Positions 16,097 to 25,015 of a stretch of 64,000 nt of DNA are shown here, one piece after another. Where the stretch lies: positions 17,353 through 81,352 of the forward strand of contig NZ_AGAV01000022.1 of assembly GCF_000224785.1 (NCBI RefSeq). The letters run 5' to 3'. The DNA is from Lentibacillus jeotgali (GTDB lineage Bacteria; Bacillota; Bacilli; Bacillales; Amphibacillaceae). The translations under genes and the position numbers were made by a program. Within the stretch, counting starts at the first letter, position 1, and every line of letters begins with the position of its first letter. The notes under the pieces are model-generated. The model did not search any database. It had not been told where the DNA came from and worked only from the letters and a program-made list of their open reading frames with translations.

Positions 16097-17440
16097 ATGG
16101 AGCCAACAAAGATCGAACGTATTGAATCCACACGGCGGTATTTGCGAAAACATGCAATTAAGACGATTTTAAACGAATACGACAGCGAGATTCTCGGTTT
16201 AAGCATTGAAAATCAGAAAGAGAAGTACCAAAAGATGACCAGCAGCCCGTTTCAATTTTACCGAGGTAGCGCGTATTTGTTCTACTATGATGTCTTGCGC
16301 ATGCCGATTTCCTTTCACACCCCGGCGGACAAGCCGACGTGGCTGCAAGGAGACCTGCATTTTGAAAATTTCAGTGCCTTCATGAACAAAAAAGGTGACA
16401 TGGTTTTCGATACGGATGATTTTGACGAAGGCTATTTGGGATCGTATTTACACGATGTGCTGCGGATGACAGCAAGCATTGCCTTGTTTGCCGAGGAACT
16501 TAATTACAACGAAAACGAACAAAAAAGTTTAATTCGCACGTTTTTACAAACTTATTATGAGCAAATTAAGGATTTTGCTGAAGATAACGCGGACCCGGGC
16601 ACACTTATGTTTAATGATGCCAATACAGCTGGCCCGGTTCAGCATGCTTTACAATCGTTAAAAACAAAAGAACGAGAAGAAGTTCTTGAGGAGGTCACAA
16701 CCTTAGACAGCGAGCAGCGGCAGTTTGTGCGTTCGGAACAGCTGGAATCACTTAACGAAGAAGAGCGCGTAGCTTTGGAAAATGCATGGCCGGAATATAT
16801 CGCTTCGATTGATGCGGAAAATGAACAACAAAAAGGCTTTTTCCACATCAAAGACGTTGTGAAAAAACATGGAGCGGGCACAGGTTCAATCGGTCTTTCA
16901 CGTTATTATATTCTCATTGAAGGGAAAAAAGACGGAAAGCAACGTGATGATATTGTGCTGGAAGCAAAAGAAGCGCGTACGCCGGTTCCTGCACATTTCC
17001 TTTCATATGACGAATTGTTTACCGAGGACAAAGCTCACCATGGCAGGCGCGTGATTACAACACAAAAGGCCATGCACTATTTGGAGGATCCATTCTTGGG
17101 TTATTTAACCATTGGAGACCACCATTTTTACGTTAGGGAAAACTCACCTTTTGACGAAAGTGTCGATCAAGAGGAATTGACCGAAACAAAAGGAATGAAC
17201 GACACTGTAGAAGTAATGGGTAAAATAACAGCAAAGATCCATGCGCGCGCGGATGCTGACGCTGATGAAATTCCGCTTTCCTATGAGAGTGAAGAAGAAA
17301 TTTTAAAGGCGATAGGTGATGATTTTAATCATTTCTTATCCGAAGTCGTAGTATGGTCGATGTTTTACAAAAACCAGGTAAATCAGGACTATCTATTGTT
17401 TTGTGAATGGTGTCGGGATGAATTTGATATCGAAATTTAG
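16097..17440 (+). CDS. DUF2252 family protein
   Basis: A 447-residue cytosolic protein of the DUF2252 family, which has a kinase-like (aminoglycoside phosphotransferase-related) fold. Visible motifs are SPFQFYRGSAYLFYYD near residue 60, WLQGDLHFENFSAF (GDLHxxNF, the catalytic-loop equivalent) and VFDTDDFDEGYLG (DFD, the metal-binding equivalent) near 100-130, and GTGSIGLSRYYILIEG further on. The frame is open from 15995, but GGAGGAACAG lies directly before the ATG at 16097 and the extension has no family similarity. Substrate unknown. Confidence 0.85.
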   Translation: MEPTKIERIESTRRYLRKHAIKTILNEYDSEILGLSIENQKEKYQKMTSSPFQFYRGSAYLFYYDVLRMPISFHTPADKPTWLQGDLHFENFSAFMNKKGDMVFDTDDFDEGYLGSYLHDVLRMTASIALFAEELNYNENEQKSLIRTFLQTYYEQIKDFAEDNADPGTLMFNDANTAGPVQHALQSLKTKEREEVLEEVTTLDSEQRQFVRSEQLESLNEEERVALENAWPEYIASIDAENEQQKGFFHIKDVVKKHGAGTGSIGLSRYYILIEGKKDGKQRDDIVLEAKEARTPVPAHFLSYDELFTEDKAHHGRRVITTQKAMHYLEDPFLGYLTIGDHHFYVRENSPFDESVDQEELTETKGMNDTVEVMGKITAKIHARADADADEIPLSYESEEEILKAIGDDFNHFLSEVVVWSMFYKNQVNQDYLLFCEWCRDEFDIEI

Positions 17441-17444
17441 AAAA

Positions 17445-17482
17445 AATCGGGATTAACCGTTTCTGCGGTTCCCGACTGTTTC
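17445..17482 (+). terminator. Terminator after the DUF2252 gene
   Basis: TCGGGATTAACCG pairs with CGGTTCCCGA, followed by TGTTT. Confidence 0.7.
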
Positions 17483-17987
17483 AGTTGCCCCTTATAACAA
17501 ACCAGTATTTTTCAAATATTCATTCGTAGTTATACTACTAATTTTCCAAGTACTTGGTAATATAGCAAAAGCAACAATAACGTGTTATATCAAATAAACG
17601 AATCAAATCAAATCAACACCTGGGAATGACAAAACTGTTACGCTCCGTTGTATGTATTGCAATAATTATGGTTGTTATATCCAAAATGACTATTCTTCTA
17701 CGATAGTAATCACCTCCCTCCCTGGGAAGTCTCCCACCGAAGACTACCGACGAGCGACAGTGCTGCCAACCCCTCATGCGAAGCCAGTCTATTGTATTTT
17801 ATTAAGATATTTATACAGCTTCTATAAAACTGATCATATTACCAATTATATTAAGTTTATTGTTAAGCTAACGGGCACTTATCTCTAATAAGACTACTTA
17901 ATTCTGAATAAGACCTAGAAAATGTTTAGGAGATATTACTGTGATAAAATAGTGGTGATAAATGCTGCATGAAAGGGTTGAACTAAA
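17483..17987. other. Gene-poor stretch with a decayed holin-like toxin candidate on the minus strand
   Basis: On the minus strand from about 17715 down to 17640, GAGGGAGGTG is followed by an open but frameshifted sequence whose second half reads ILDITTIIIAIHTTERN, resembling the hydrophobic core of the intact toxin at 50555. One in-frame TAG interrupts it. The plus-strand frame at 17652-17888 has no features of a gene. Nothing else is seen. Confidence 0.3.
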
Positions 17988-18566
17988 TTGGCCGGGCAAC
18001 ACGGAGAGCATTTACTACAAGAACAATATGGAACAATGAAGAAAGCTGCTGCTTTTTATGATAAACAAATGCTTGATCACCTTAACAGTGTTATGAAATG
18101 GTTTATATCTCAGCAAGATATGATGTTTATATCAACCGCTGATGGTCGTGGAAAATGTGATTCATCTTTCCGGGCAGGGGCACTTGGTTTTGTACGGGTT
18201 ATTAATGAAAGAACACTGATGTATCCCGAATACAAAGGGAATGGTGTGATGGCAAGCTTGGGAAACATTGTTGAAAATCCGCATATTGGGTTAATGTTTA
18301 TAGATTTTATTGAAAATCAAATTGGATTACATGTTAATGGTAAAGCTTCGATTTTGGAAAACCACCAATTAACTTTACTAGATATTCCAGATGAGACTAT
18401 AACCACTATTCAAGAGAAAGAAGGAAAAAAAGCTGAACGATGGGTTGTTATCGAAGTGGAAGAAGCCTATATTCATTGTTCAAAACATATACCAAAGCTA
18501 CAAAAGCTCAATAAAGAAAAACAAAAGGGTGGAGATTTTTTTAAAGTAAGGCAAGATAATAATTAA
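17988..18566 (+). CDS. Pyridoxamine 5'-phosphate oxidase-like (PNPOx) family protein
   Basis: A 192-residue protein with a split-barrel FMN-binding fold: FISQQDMMFISTADGRGKCDSSFRAGALGFVRV in the first half, TLMYPEYKGNGVMASLGNIVENPHIGLMFIDF in the middle, and GLHVNGKASI, all typical of general-stress and PNPOx-related flavoproteins. True pyridoxine phosphate oxidase residues are not evident, so a flavin- or F420-dependent reductase role is more likely. The start is TTG at 17988, with GAAAGGG somewhat far upstream (about 13 bases); the start is uncertain. Monocistronic. Confidence 0.75.
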   Translation: MAGQHGEHLLQEQYGTMKKAAAFYDKQMLDHLNSVMKWFISQQDMMFISTADGRGKCDSSFRAGALGFVRVINERTLMYPEYKGNGVMASLGNIVENPHIGLMFIDFIENQIGLHVNGKASILENHQLTLLDIPDETITTIQEKEGKKAERWVVIEVEEAYIHCSKHIPKLQKLNKEKQKGGDFFKVRQDNN

Positions 18567-18584
18567 GAAAGATGCTTAAAGCTG

Positions 18585-18625
18585 AAGAGTGTGATCTGAC
18601 ATAAGAGCTGCACTCTTTCTTTTTG
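18585..18625 (+). terminator. Terminator after the PNPOx-like gene
   Basis: AAGAGTG and CACTCTT arms, then TTCTTTTT. The segment from here to 18680 also resembles the terminator/antitoxin end of the toxin locus at 50640-50705 (hairpin, then CACGTGGGTTCGTCCCCCC). Confidence 0.6.
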
Positions 18626-18948
18626 TGAATAGCAGGTATTTCACGTGGGTTCGTCCCCCCTTGGGAGGTTTTCACCTTCAAATATGCCAAGTCATTAAAC
18701 AATACCAGCTAACAGTAAAAACTATTCAAGAAACGGGCACAAAAGTTGAATAGGGTGCAGAGGCGGTGAAGAATAAATACTATCTCATACTAACATCCCG
18801 AAGGATATCATGAGCGTTAGCGCACTAACAATGTCCATGTGGAATGTTTTTAAGAATTTGTTTGCCAACAATATCCGATGCTTTGTTTTTTAAAGCAATG
18901 TAACGGGTATACAGTGGATAGAAATAATTAAAAGGGAGCTATGTCTAA
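18626..18948. other. Intergenic stretch before aldehyde dehydrogenase
   Basis: Holds the antitoxin-like segment ending about 18680 and a 26-codon frame at 18810 (MSVSALTM...) that I do not accept as a gene. No promoter was firmly identified. Confidence 0.4.
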
Positions 18949-20373
18949 ATGCGTGATTATCTCAAACACTATATTAATGGCGAATGGGTTGAATCTACCG
19001 GTTCAGAGACGATGGAAGTTATCAACCCTGCGACAGAAGAAGTCATGGGACATATCAGTCTGGGAACGCAGGAGGATTTGGATAGAGCTGTCAGGGCAGC
19101 ACGAGATGCTTTCCCGTCTTTTTCACAAACATCGAAAGAGTATCGGATAGAATTGTTGGAAAAAATTGCAGATGAATATGAAAAACGAAAGGATGACTTG
19201 ATAAAAGTTATCACAGAAGAGTTGGGCGCGCCACTTAACCTCTCAGAAAAGGTGCACTATATGATGGGGTATTCCCATTTTAAACAAGCGGCCGAGGAGC
19301 TTCGGCACTTTTCGTTTACTGAAAAACGCGACAAATCAACGATCGTAAAAGAAGCGATTGGTGTCAGTGGCTTGATTACACCTTGGAACTTTCCTACTAA
19401 TCAGACGTCAACTAAGATTGCGAGTGCGTTCGCGGCAGGCAGCACCGTCATATTAAAACCAGCAGAAATCACCCCTTACGCAGCGATGATTCTTGCGGAT
19501 ATTTTTGAAGCTGCAGGTCTTCCCAAAGGGGTATTTAACCTCGTTAACGGTACGGGTGAAGGAGTTGGCAATGCTATCAGTTCACACCCGGACATTGATT
19601 TTGTTTCCTATACAGGTTCCGGTGTTGCCGGACGTAAAGTGATGGAGAACGCGGCGAAAGATATTAAGAAGGTTGCACTTGAATTGGGTGGCAAATCACC
19701 GATGATTGTATTGGAAGATGCCGATGTTCAAAAAGCGGCGAAAATTGCTGTTGCAAATATCTCGAATAATACTGGCCAAGTTTGTACGGCAGCTACCCGC
19801 GTCCTTGTGCCGAAGACGATAAAACCGCAATTCGAAGAGGAAGTCAAAGCCGCTGTAGAAAAATTGACTGTTGGTGACCCCGAACAAGACAATAAGGTTG
19901 GTCCGCTTGTAGCGGAAAAACAATGGGATCGTGTTCAGGGCTACATTCAAACAGGCATGGATGAAGGTGCTAAAGTTCTCATCGGTGGTGTAGGTAAGCC
20001 TGAGGGATTGAAGCAAGGGTATTTTGCAATGCCAACCGTATTCACGGATGTCAGCAATGATATGACGATCGCCCAGGAGGAAATTTTCGGGCCGGTAACG
20101 ACAATAATCCCGTACGATACGCTAGATGAAGCGATTGAAATCGCAAACGATACTATCTATGGACTTGCGGGTTACGTAGTCGGCGAGGATCCTGACACAT
20201 TACAAAAAGCAGCATCAGGTATCCGCGCTGGTCAGATCAGGGTTAATTCGGCCCCAACCGATTTCTCCGCACCGTTTGGCGGATTCAAACAATCCGGTAT
20301 CGGCCGCGAATGGGGTGATTTTGGAATTGAGGAATACCTTGAGCCAAAAGCCATAATGGGGATTTCATCATAA
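18949..20373 (+). CDS. Aldehyde dehydrogenase family protein
   Basis: A 474-residue NAD(P)-dependent aldehyde dehydrogenase, full length. Motifs in order: [12 protein letters not shown] (cofactor site), [25 protein letters not shown] (Rossmann turn), [12 protein letters not shown] (general-base Glu), [13 protein letters not shown] (catalytic Cys) and [11 protein letters not shown]. It closely resembles an uncharacterised staphylococcal and bacillar group beginning [16 protein letters not shown]. The aldehyde substrate is unknown; a terminal Ser-Ser replaces any membrane anchor. GGGAG lies 10-11 bases before the ATG. Transcribed alone and closed by a strong terminator. Confidence 0.92.
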   Translation: MRDYLKHYINGEWVESTGSETMEVINPATEEVMGHISLGTQEDLDRAVRAARDAFPSFSQTSKEYRIELLEKIADEYEKRKDDLIKVITEELGAPLNLSEKVHYMMGYSHFKQAAEELRHFSFTEKRDKSTIVKEAIGVSGLITPWNFPTNQTSTKIASAFAAGSTVILKPAEITPYAAMILADIFEAAGLPKGVFNLVNGTGEGVGNAISSHPDIDFVSYTGSGVAGRKVMENAAKDIKKVALELGGKSPMIVLEDADVQKAAKIAVANISNNTGQVCTAATRVLVPKTIKPQFEEEVKAAVEKLTVGDPEQDNKVGPLVAEKQWDRVQGYIQTGMDEGAKVLIGGVGKPEGLKQGYFAMPTVFTDVSNDMTIAQEEIFGPVTTIIPYDTLDEAIEIANDTIYGLAGYVVGEDPDTLQKAASGIRAGQIRVNSAPTDFSAPFGGFKQSGIGREWGDFGIEEYLEPKAIMGISS

Positions 20374-20382
20374 CAAATTTTG

Positions 20383-20416
20383 AAAGGACCGGGCCGATGA
20401 GTGCCCGGTCTTTTTA
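20383..20416 (+). terminator. Terminator after aldehyde dehydrogenase
   Basis: GACCGGGC and GCCCGGTC with a 7-base loop, then TTTTT. Confidence 0.88.
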
Positions 20417-20476
20417 ATTCTAGTTGTTCATTTTTCTCATCCGAAACTAAAACCATTACCTTCAGGGGAGGCCTCT

Positions 20477-20893
20477 TTACCACGCTTCTTGACAAACCGG
20501 GCATAAGCCGTAAATCTCGAATTTATGGTCTTCAATGGCGTAATTGCCGAGAGCCTTCCGTACCTCGTCCATTGGGCAGACCTCAATTTCTTTGGTTTTT
20601 CCGCAATCTTTACAGATAAAATGATGGTGATGATGGTGTGTGCAACTGATGCGGAAGTGCTTTTCACCATTTAATTCGGTCGCCTCTAGGACACCGATGT
20701 CATCAAACATGTGCAGGTTGCGGTACACCGTATCAAAACTAATTCCTTTATAGGCAGGTTCCAGGTGGTTGATCAGGTCCTTCGCCGTCCGGTAGCCGTC
20801 AGCCTCAGCAAAGAAATTCAGCATATCTTTTCGTTTGGCGGTTGTTTTATAGCCGTGACGCTTTACTTCCTTAATAGCTTCATTCAGTTTCAT
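20477..20893 (-). CDS. zur: Zinc-responsive Fur family repressor Zur
   Basis: A 138-residue Fur-family repressor. Residues 1-80 form the winged helix (TTAKRKDMLNFFAEADGYRTAKDL, ISFDTVYRNLHMF); a run of six histidines follows in ISCTHHHHHHFICKDCG, giving the metal sensor site; the structural zinc site uses CKDC and CPVC pairs at the end. Its place as the last gene of the znuACB operon and the perfect Zur box before that operon identify it as Zur rather than Fur or PerR. Its start overlaps the end of znuB by 14 bases, so it is translationally coupled and feeds back on its own operon. Confidence 0.93.
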   Translation of the reverse strand: MKLNEAIKEVKRHGYKTTAKRKDMLNFFAEADGYRTAKDLINHLEPAYKGISFDTVYRNLHMFDDIGVLEATELNGEKHFRISCTHHHHHHFICKDCGKTKEIEVCPMDEVRKALGNYAIEDHKFEIYGLCPVCQEAW

Positions 20894-21728
20894 GGGTTAC
20901 CCTCCTAAATGAATATCGTTTAATCCCGATCGCCAACAGCAGCATGATGATGGAAACAACGACAATGGTGCCGCCGGGAGGGATACTGAAATAGTAGCCT
21001 GATATTAATCCTATGATAACAGCCAGTTCACCGAATACAATTGAAAATACAATCATTTGCTTAAACCCGCGGGCTATCCGCATGCTTGTTGCTACCGGCA
21101 GGGTCATTAGTGCCGACACCAGCAGAACACCGACAACACGGATCGATGCGGCAATGACAAGTGCTGTCAGTATGATAAACAATAAATGAATCCGTTTTGC
21201 ATGAATGCCTGATGCAACCGCATGTTCCTCATCGAATGATAAGGTGACCAACTCCCGGTAAAAAAGACGGATAACCAGAATGATCACAACGGATATCCCT
21301 AAAATGGAATAAAAATCCGTCTTACTAACGGCGGACACAGAGCCAAACAAGTAGTTGAAAAGATCTGTGTTGAATCCATCTGCAAGTGCAATGAAAATAA
21401 CACTCAGGCCAACACCGCCGGATAGAATAATTGGAATGGCCAGTTCCTGATACGCTTTATAGACACCGCGCAATTTTTCGATGAAAATGGACCCGAGCAC
21501 CGAAAAGCCCATTCCGCTGTACAGTGGGGTTATCCCCAACGCAAACTTCTTATCTATGAACAGCCCAAAGGCAATTCCCGCAAGCGTTACATGTGACAGA
21601 GCATCAGCGATCAAGGAAAGACGGCGAACAACAATGAACGTCCCAAGAAGTGGTGCGATGATTCCGATTAAAAGTCCTGTGAAAAATGTATGCCTTAAAA
21701 AGTCATATTCCAAAAAATCTGCGAGCAT
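20880..21728 (-). CDS. znuB: Zinc ABC transporter permease ZnuB
   Basis: A 282-residue ABC-3 family permease with eight or nine membrane helices: FFTGLLIGIIAPLLGTFIVVRRLSLIADALSHVTLAGIAFG at the N-terminus is the family hallmark, and DEEHAVASGIHAKRI is the cytoplasmic loop that contacts the ATPase. It forms the membrane channel for Zn2+ import with ZnuC and ZnuA (AdcB, YceA/YcdI naming in Bacillus). It lies 18 bases downstream of znuC and overlaps zur. Confidence 0.92.
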   Translation of the reverse strand: MLADFLEYDFLRHTFFTGLLIGIIAPLLGTFIVVRRLSLIADALSHVTLAGIAFGLFIDKKFALGITPLYSGMGFSVLGSIFIEKLRGVYKAYQELAIPIILSGGVGLSVIFIALADGFNTDLFNYLFGSVSAVSKTDFYSILGISVVIILVIRLFYRELVTLSFDEEHAVASGIHAKRIHLLFIILTALVIAASIRVVGVLLVSALMTLPVATSMRIARGFKQMIVFSIVFGELAVIIGLISGYYFSIPPGGTIVVVSIIMLLLAIGIKRYSFRRVTHETE

Positions 21729-21746
21729 AAAATGAGTCCTCCAACG

Positions 21747-22502
21747 TTAATGGTCATGTGCCACAATGTTAACGGGATGACCGTAAAATTGTGATAGGTC
21801 CTGATTGGACAGTGTTTTGTATTCACTAGGGTTCCCGTGAAAATGCAGCGTCTTATTCACGCAAACGATGTCTGTCGCATGTTCTGTCATCGTCCTGGTA
21901 TCATGTGTGACAAGCAGCAATGTGATATTGTGTTCGTCGTTCAATTGATGCAGCAGGTCGTAAAATTTACGGACGTTTTCCTGGTCTACCCCAACGGTCG
22001 GTTCGTCAAGAATCAGGAGCTCCGGATCACTGACAAGTGACCGGGCGATAAAGACGCGCTGCTGTTGTCCACCTGATAGACTGCCGACATTCTCATACGC
22101 GTAATCGCTCATGCCGACTTGGTCGATTGTCTGAAGCACTTTCTTTTTATGTTTTGATGTAAATAGTTTTAAATAGCCGATCTTGGCAGTCAATCCCATT
22201 GACACAACTTCATAGACGGTGGCTGGAAAGCCTTTATTGAATGAATTGGCTTTTTGGGAAACAAAACCGATTTTGCCCCAGTCTTTGAAATTTTCGATGG
22301 GCTGACCGAACAGACGAATGTTTCCATTGTCGGGTTTTAGCAGGCCAAGAATAAGTTTTATTAAAGTTGTTTTGCCACCGCCGTTTGGGCCGAGCACGCC
22401 CATGAAAACGCCCCTGGGGATTTCAAAATTAATATCATTCAGGACATTTTTCCGTTCATATGCATAAGTGATGCTTTTCATTGATACAACTGGCTCTTCC
22501 AT
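21747..22502 (-). CDS. znuC: Zinc ABC transporter ATP-binding protein ZnuC
   Basis: A 251-residue ABC ATPase. Walker A is GPNGGGKTT, the signature is LSGGQQQRVFIARSL, Walker B is LLILDEPTVGVD, and the switch His follows in LLVTHD. The length and the VSMKSITYAYERKNVLNDINFEI start are typical of metal-type ABC ATPases. It powers zinc import with ZnuB and lies between the solute-binding protein and permease genes, 15 bases after znuA. Confidence 0.93.
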   Translation of the reverse strand: MEEPVVSMKSITYAYERKNVLNDINFEIPRGVFMGVLGPNGGGKTTLIKLILGLLKPDNGNIRLFGQPIENFKDWGKIGFVSQKANSFNKGFPATVYEVVSMGLTAKIGYLKLFTSKHKKKVLQTIDQVGMSDYAYENVGSLSGGQQQRVFIARSLVSDPELLILDEPTVGVDQENVRKFYDLLHQLNDEHNITLLLVTHDTRTMTEHATDIVCVNKTLHFHGNPSEYKTLSNQDLSQFYGHPVNIVAHDH

Positions 22503-22517
22503 AGCTCTATATGCCTC

Positions 22518-23453
22518 CTACTCGGTTGCCTGGTCAAGTACTTCAAGATTGTGGTTCATTAATGACAAATAATCTTCGCCGTTTGCAACATCAGCTTCTG
22601 TTAGAACGGCGAGATTATGAATGGATAAGCTTTTGGCGCCTATTTGGTCCTGTATAATTTCGGAAACACGGTCAGAACTGTTTTGTTCAAAAAGAATATA
22701 GTCCATATTATAATTCTGTGCTTGATCAATGATTGTCGTTAATTCCTTTTGGGATGGTTCTTCACTTGACGATAATCCGCTGATGGCAATTTGTTCAATC
22801 CCATAGCGTTTTTCCCAATAGCCATATGCTGCATGAGATACGAGAATTTTTTTGTTTTTTTTCGGCTTGAGCGTTTTTTGGAACTGTTCATCCAATGCAA
22901 GCAAGTCATTTTTCAGTTCATTAAAATTGTTAGTGTATTGTTCTGATTTTTCCGGATGCAGGTCAGCAAGCTTGCCTTTGATGATTTTTGCCATGTCAAT
23001 CATTCGTGTTGGATCAAGCCAAATGTGCGGGTTATGGTCATGATGATGCCCCGCGTGATCATGTGTATTACTTCCGTCCGTTTCCTCATGAAATAATGCC
23101 TCGTCAGCACCTAATTCGATTAAGGCTACATTCTGTGAGTCAAGTGCCTGAGCAGCGGTTTCCGCAAATCCTTCCATCCCGGCGCCGAGGAACATGAACG
23201 CATCACCTTCTGCAATGGATGTCATCTCCCTGGAGGATGGTTCATACGTATGGGCGTCAACACCGGGTGGATAGACAGATTCAGTCTCAACAGATTCACC
23301 CCCGATTCGCTCTACCGCGTATTGAATCGGGTAAAGAGAGGTGTAAATTTTCAAGGCAGCATTGCTGTTTGTATCCGATTCAGATGATGTACAGCCGGCT
23401 GCAAGAATTCCTGTCATTATTAATAGTAGAATGGCCTGATATCGTTTCATCAT
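22518..23453 (-). CDS. znuA: Zinc ABC transporter substrate-binding lipoprotein ZnuA
   Basis: A 311-residue cluster 9 (metal) solute-binding lipoprotein. A signal peptide ends with the lipobox ILAAGC at residue about 21. Zinc ligands are suggested by DAHTYEPS, the His-rich loop HDHAGHHHDHNPHIWLDP near residues 130-150, and VSHAAYGYWEKRYG. The His-rich loop is typical of zinc rather than manganese binders. It is the first gene of the znuACB-zur operon, controlled by the Zur box 33 bases upstream. Confidence 0.93.
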   Translation of the reverse strand: MMKRYQAILLLIMTGILAAGCTSSESDTNSNAALKIYTSLYPIQYAVERIGGESVETESVYPPGVDAHTYEPSSREMTSIAEGDAFMFLGAGMEGFAETAAQALDSQNVALIELGADEALFHEETDGSNTHDHAGHHHDHNPHIWLDPTRMIDMAKIIKGKLADLHPEKSEQYTNNFNELKNDLLALDEQFQKTLKPKKNKKILVSHAAYGYWEKRYGIEQIAISGLSSSEEPSQKELTTIIDQAQNYNMDYILFEQNSSDRVSEIIQDQIGAKSLSIHNLAVLTEADVANGEDYLSLMNHNLEVLDQATE

Positions 23454-23478
23454 ACAAGTCCTTTCGAAATGAATGCAT

Positions 23479-23526
23479 TCATATTATCGTAATAATTACG
23501 ATTTGTAAATAGGAATGATTACGATT
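23479..23526 (-). promoter_or_regulatory. Zur box and promoter of znuACB-zur
   Basis: ATCGTAATAATTACGAT at 23486-23502 is a perfect match to the Bacillus Zur operator. On the minus strand TTTACA and TAATAT flank it with 17-base spacing, so the operator lies between -35 and -10. A second half-site (ATTACGATTT) lies at 23517-23526. Confidence 0.92.
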
Positions 23527-23582
23527 TATGCTGGAACATTTTACAACTGGACTCGGAAGCTGTTAGATTAAACCGTCTTAAA

Positions 23583-23604
23583 CGTCCCACTGAATGAAGT
23601 TTTA
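23583..23604 (-). repeat. Family A repeat, start fragment
   Basis: Minus strand AAAACTTCATTCAGTGGGA matches the first 18 bases of the family A copies at 1422 and 34856; the rest is not present. Confidence 0.4.
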
Positions 23605-23611
23605 CTTTATT

Positions 23612-23749
23612 ATCGACAGAAGGAGGGGGTTCGGCAGAAGAGCAAAGATATCTGCGGGAGGGAAAAACTATCGGTAGAAGAGCAGAAATATCCGCAGAAG
23701 AGACAAGATATCGGCAGAACAGCAAAGGTATTTGCAGGAAAAAGAAACC
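23612..23749. repeat. 20-bp minisatellite, about seven units
   Basis: Units start at 23612, 23630, 23650, 23670, 23690, 23710 and 23730; all but the first are exactly 20 bases. The common form is ATCGGCAGAAGAGCAAAGAT, with units alternating between CGGC and (T/C)(C/T)GC at positions 3-6. It lies between the Zur operator region and the end of the YitT gene. Open frames through it are artefacts of the repeat. Confidence 0.8.
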
Positions 23750-23778
23750 GGCAGGACGCCGATTTCTGCACGGTATAA

Positions 23779-24633
23779 TTAGAATTTCTGGCCGTAATAC
23801 TTATCAAGGGTGAAGCCCCGTCCCAATACTTCTGAGGCATCGATAAATACAACAAATGATGTGGGTTCCTTATCCTGCATAATTCGCTTCAGTTTAACTG
23901 CCTCCTGCTGTTCGGCAACACATAGGATCATCGTTTTATCCTGGTTGGAATAGCCCCCAATGGTTCGTACTTTTGTCAATCCGCGATCAATCTGGTCGCT
24001 GATCATATCGTGAATGTTCTCCTCGTTTTCTGTAATGATCATAATCAGTTTAGTTGCTGATGTACGCAGTTGCACGATATCAATGGTTTTACTTGTGATG
24101 TAGATGCACATGAGTGCAAATAAGGTCAATTCCAGATTGAATACAATGATGGAAAAAGTAACAACCAGACCATCGACAATCAGCTGCGAATACCCGCTTG
24201 AAAGACCGGTGAATTTTTTGACAACCTGTGCGATAGCCGCTGTTCCGCCAGTCGAACCGCGTCCCTTGTATACTGTTCCAAGACCAACCCCTAGAATGAG
24301 GCCACCGTAAATGGCACCCAGCACAGGATTTGAAACCGTATAAGGAAAATCAGCCGTAAGATAGATCATGAATGGCACCCAAAAGGTACCGAGCAGCGTT
24401 TTCCAGCTGAAATCTTTTCCCAGGGCAATCCAACCGATAATAAAAATGGGGAGGTTAATCAAAAATTGGGTGAGGGCAGGGCTTAATGCATATAATTCAT
24501 AAAGGATGGTGCTGACACCTGAAATTCCGCCCGCTGCAAGTTTGGAGGGCAAAAGGAACAGATTATAAGATAGTCCGACTAATGAAGCACCGATAATAAT
24601 TTGAACATATTCTGTCATAAGTTTTTTGTTCAT
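23779..24633 (-). CDS. YitT family membrane protein with DUF2179 domain
   Basis: A 284-residue protein: five helices of the YitT/DUF161 fold (residues about 1-200, with SYNLFLLPSKLAAGGISGVSTILYE and GRGSTGGTAAIAQVVKKF), then a cytosolic DUF2179 ferredoxin-like domain (about 205-284, VRTIGGYSNQDKTMILCVAEQQEAVKLKRIM, FVVFIDASEVLGRGF). This is the standard long form; role unknown. The ATG at 24633 has AAAGGA 10 bases upstream; the TTG at 24642 abuts the Shine-Dalgarno. Monocistronic; it is convergent with nothing and ends next to the minisatellite. Confidence 0.87.
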   Translation of the reverse strand: MNKKLMTEYVQIIIGASLVGLSYNLFLLPSKLAAGGISGVSTILYELYALSPALTQFLINLPIFIIGWIALGKDFSWKTLLGTFWVPFMIYLTADFPYTVSNPVLGAIYGGLILGVGLGTVYKGRGSTGGTAAIAQVVKKFTGLSSGYSQLIVDGLVVTFSIIVFNLELTLFALMCIYITSKTIDIVQLRTSATKLIMIITENEENIHDMISDQIDRGLTKVRTIGGYSNQDKTMILCVAEQQEAVKLKRIMQDKEPTSFVVFIDASEVLGRGFTLDKYYGQKF

Positions 24634-24903
24634 ATGATGCAAATCCTTTCTTACTGCAATAAGTGTAACTAAGGCTTACGATATTGATGCCTGTCGAGAA
24701 GCAAAGTTTTCCAAAAAATGTTGAAATCAGCTGTCTTGCCGATAACCTGAATCCTCATTTATAAACCTTTATCATTTTAACTTAGTTTGCCGGTTCATAA
24801 AAGCCTTTCTTTTATTAAGCGGTTAAGAAAGGATAAATCCTGTCTTACTGCATAAGTGAGCTTGACGTTAAGCCAAGTTTTCTTAAAAATATTACTTATT
24901 TTG

Positions 24904-24932
24904 TTGCGAACTATCAGAATATAACTTATACT
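24904..24932 (+). promoter_or_regulatory. Sigma-A promoter of the fad operon
   Basis: TTGCGA at 24904-24909, TATACT at 24927-24932, spacing 17. The stretch 24643-24900 before it shows no gene. Confidence 0.6.
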
Positions 24933-24976
24933 GTTAATAGATGGATAGGCGACTATCTTTTATTTTTTGGCAAAAA

Positions 24977-24994
24977 TGAATGAGTATTCATTCA
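24977..24994. promoter_or_regulatory. FadR operator
   Basis: TGAATGAGTATTCATTCA is a perfect match to the Bacillus FadR operator TGAATGANTANTCATTCA. It lies about 40 bases downstream of the start point and just ahead of the fadN ribosome binding site, so repression by roadblock is likely; long-chain acyl-CoA would relieve it. Confidence 0.9.
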
Positions 24995-25015
24995 AAGATG
25001 ATAGGGGGAAAAAAC

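Noticed and set aside
17652..17888. 78-codon plus-strand frame
   Set aside because: No ribosome binding site, unusual composition, and antisense to the decayed toxin candidate.
18810..18893. 26-codon frame (MSVSALTM...) with GAAGGATATC in front
   Set aside because: Very short, no family or composition support; the upstream motif could be chance.
23519..23855. Minus-strand frames of 68 and 81 codons over the minisatellite
   Set aside because: Their length results from the tandem repeat having few stops; no ribosome binding site.
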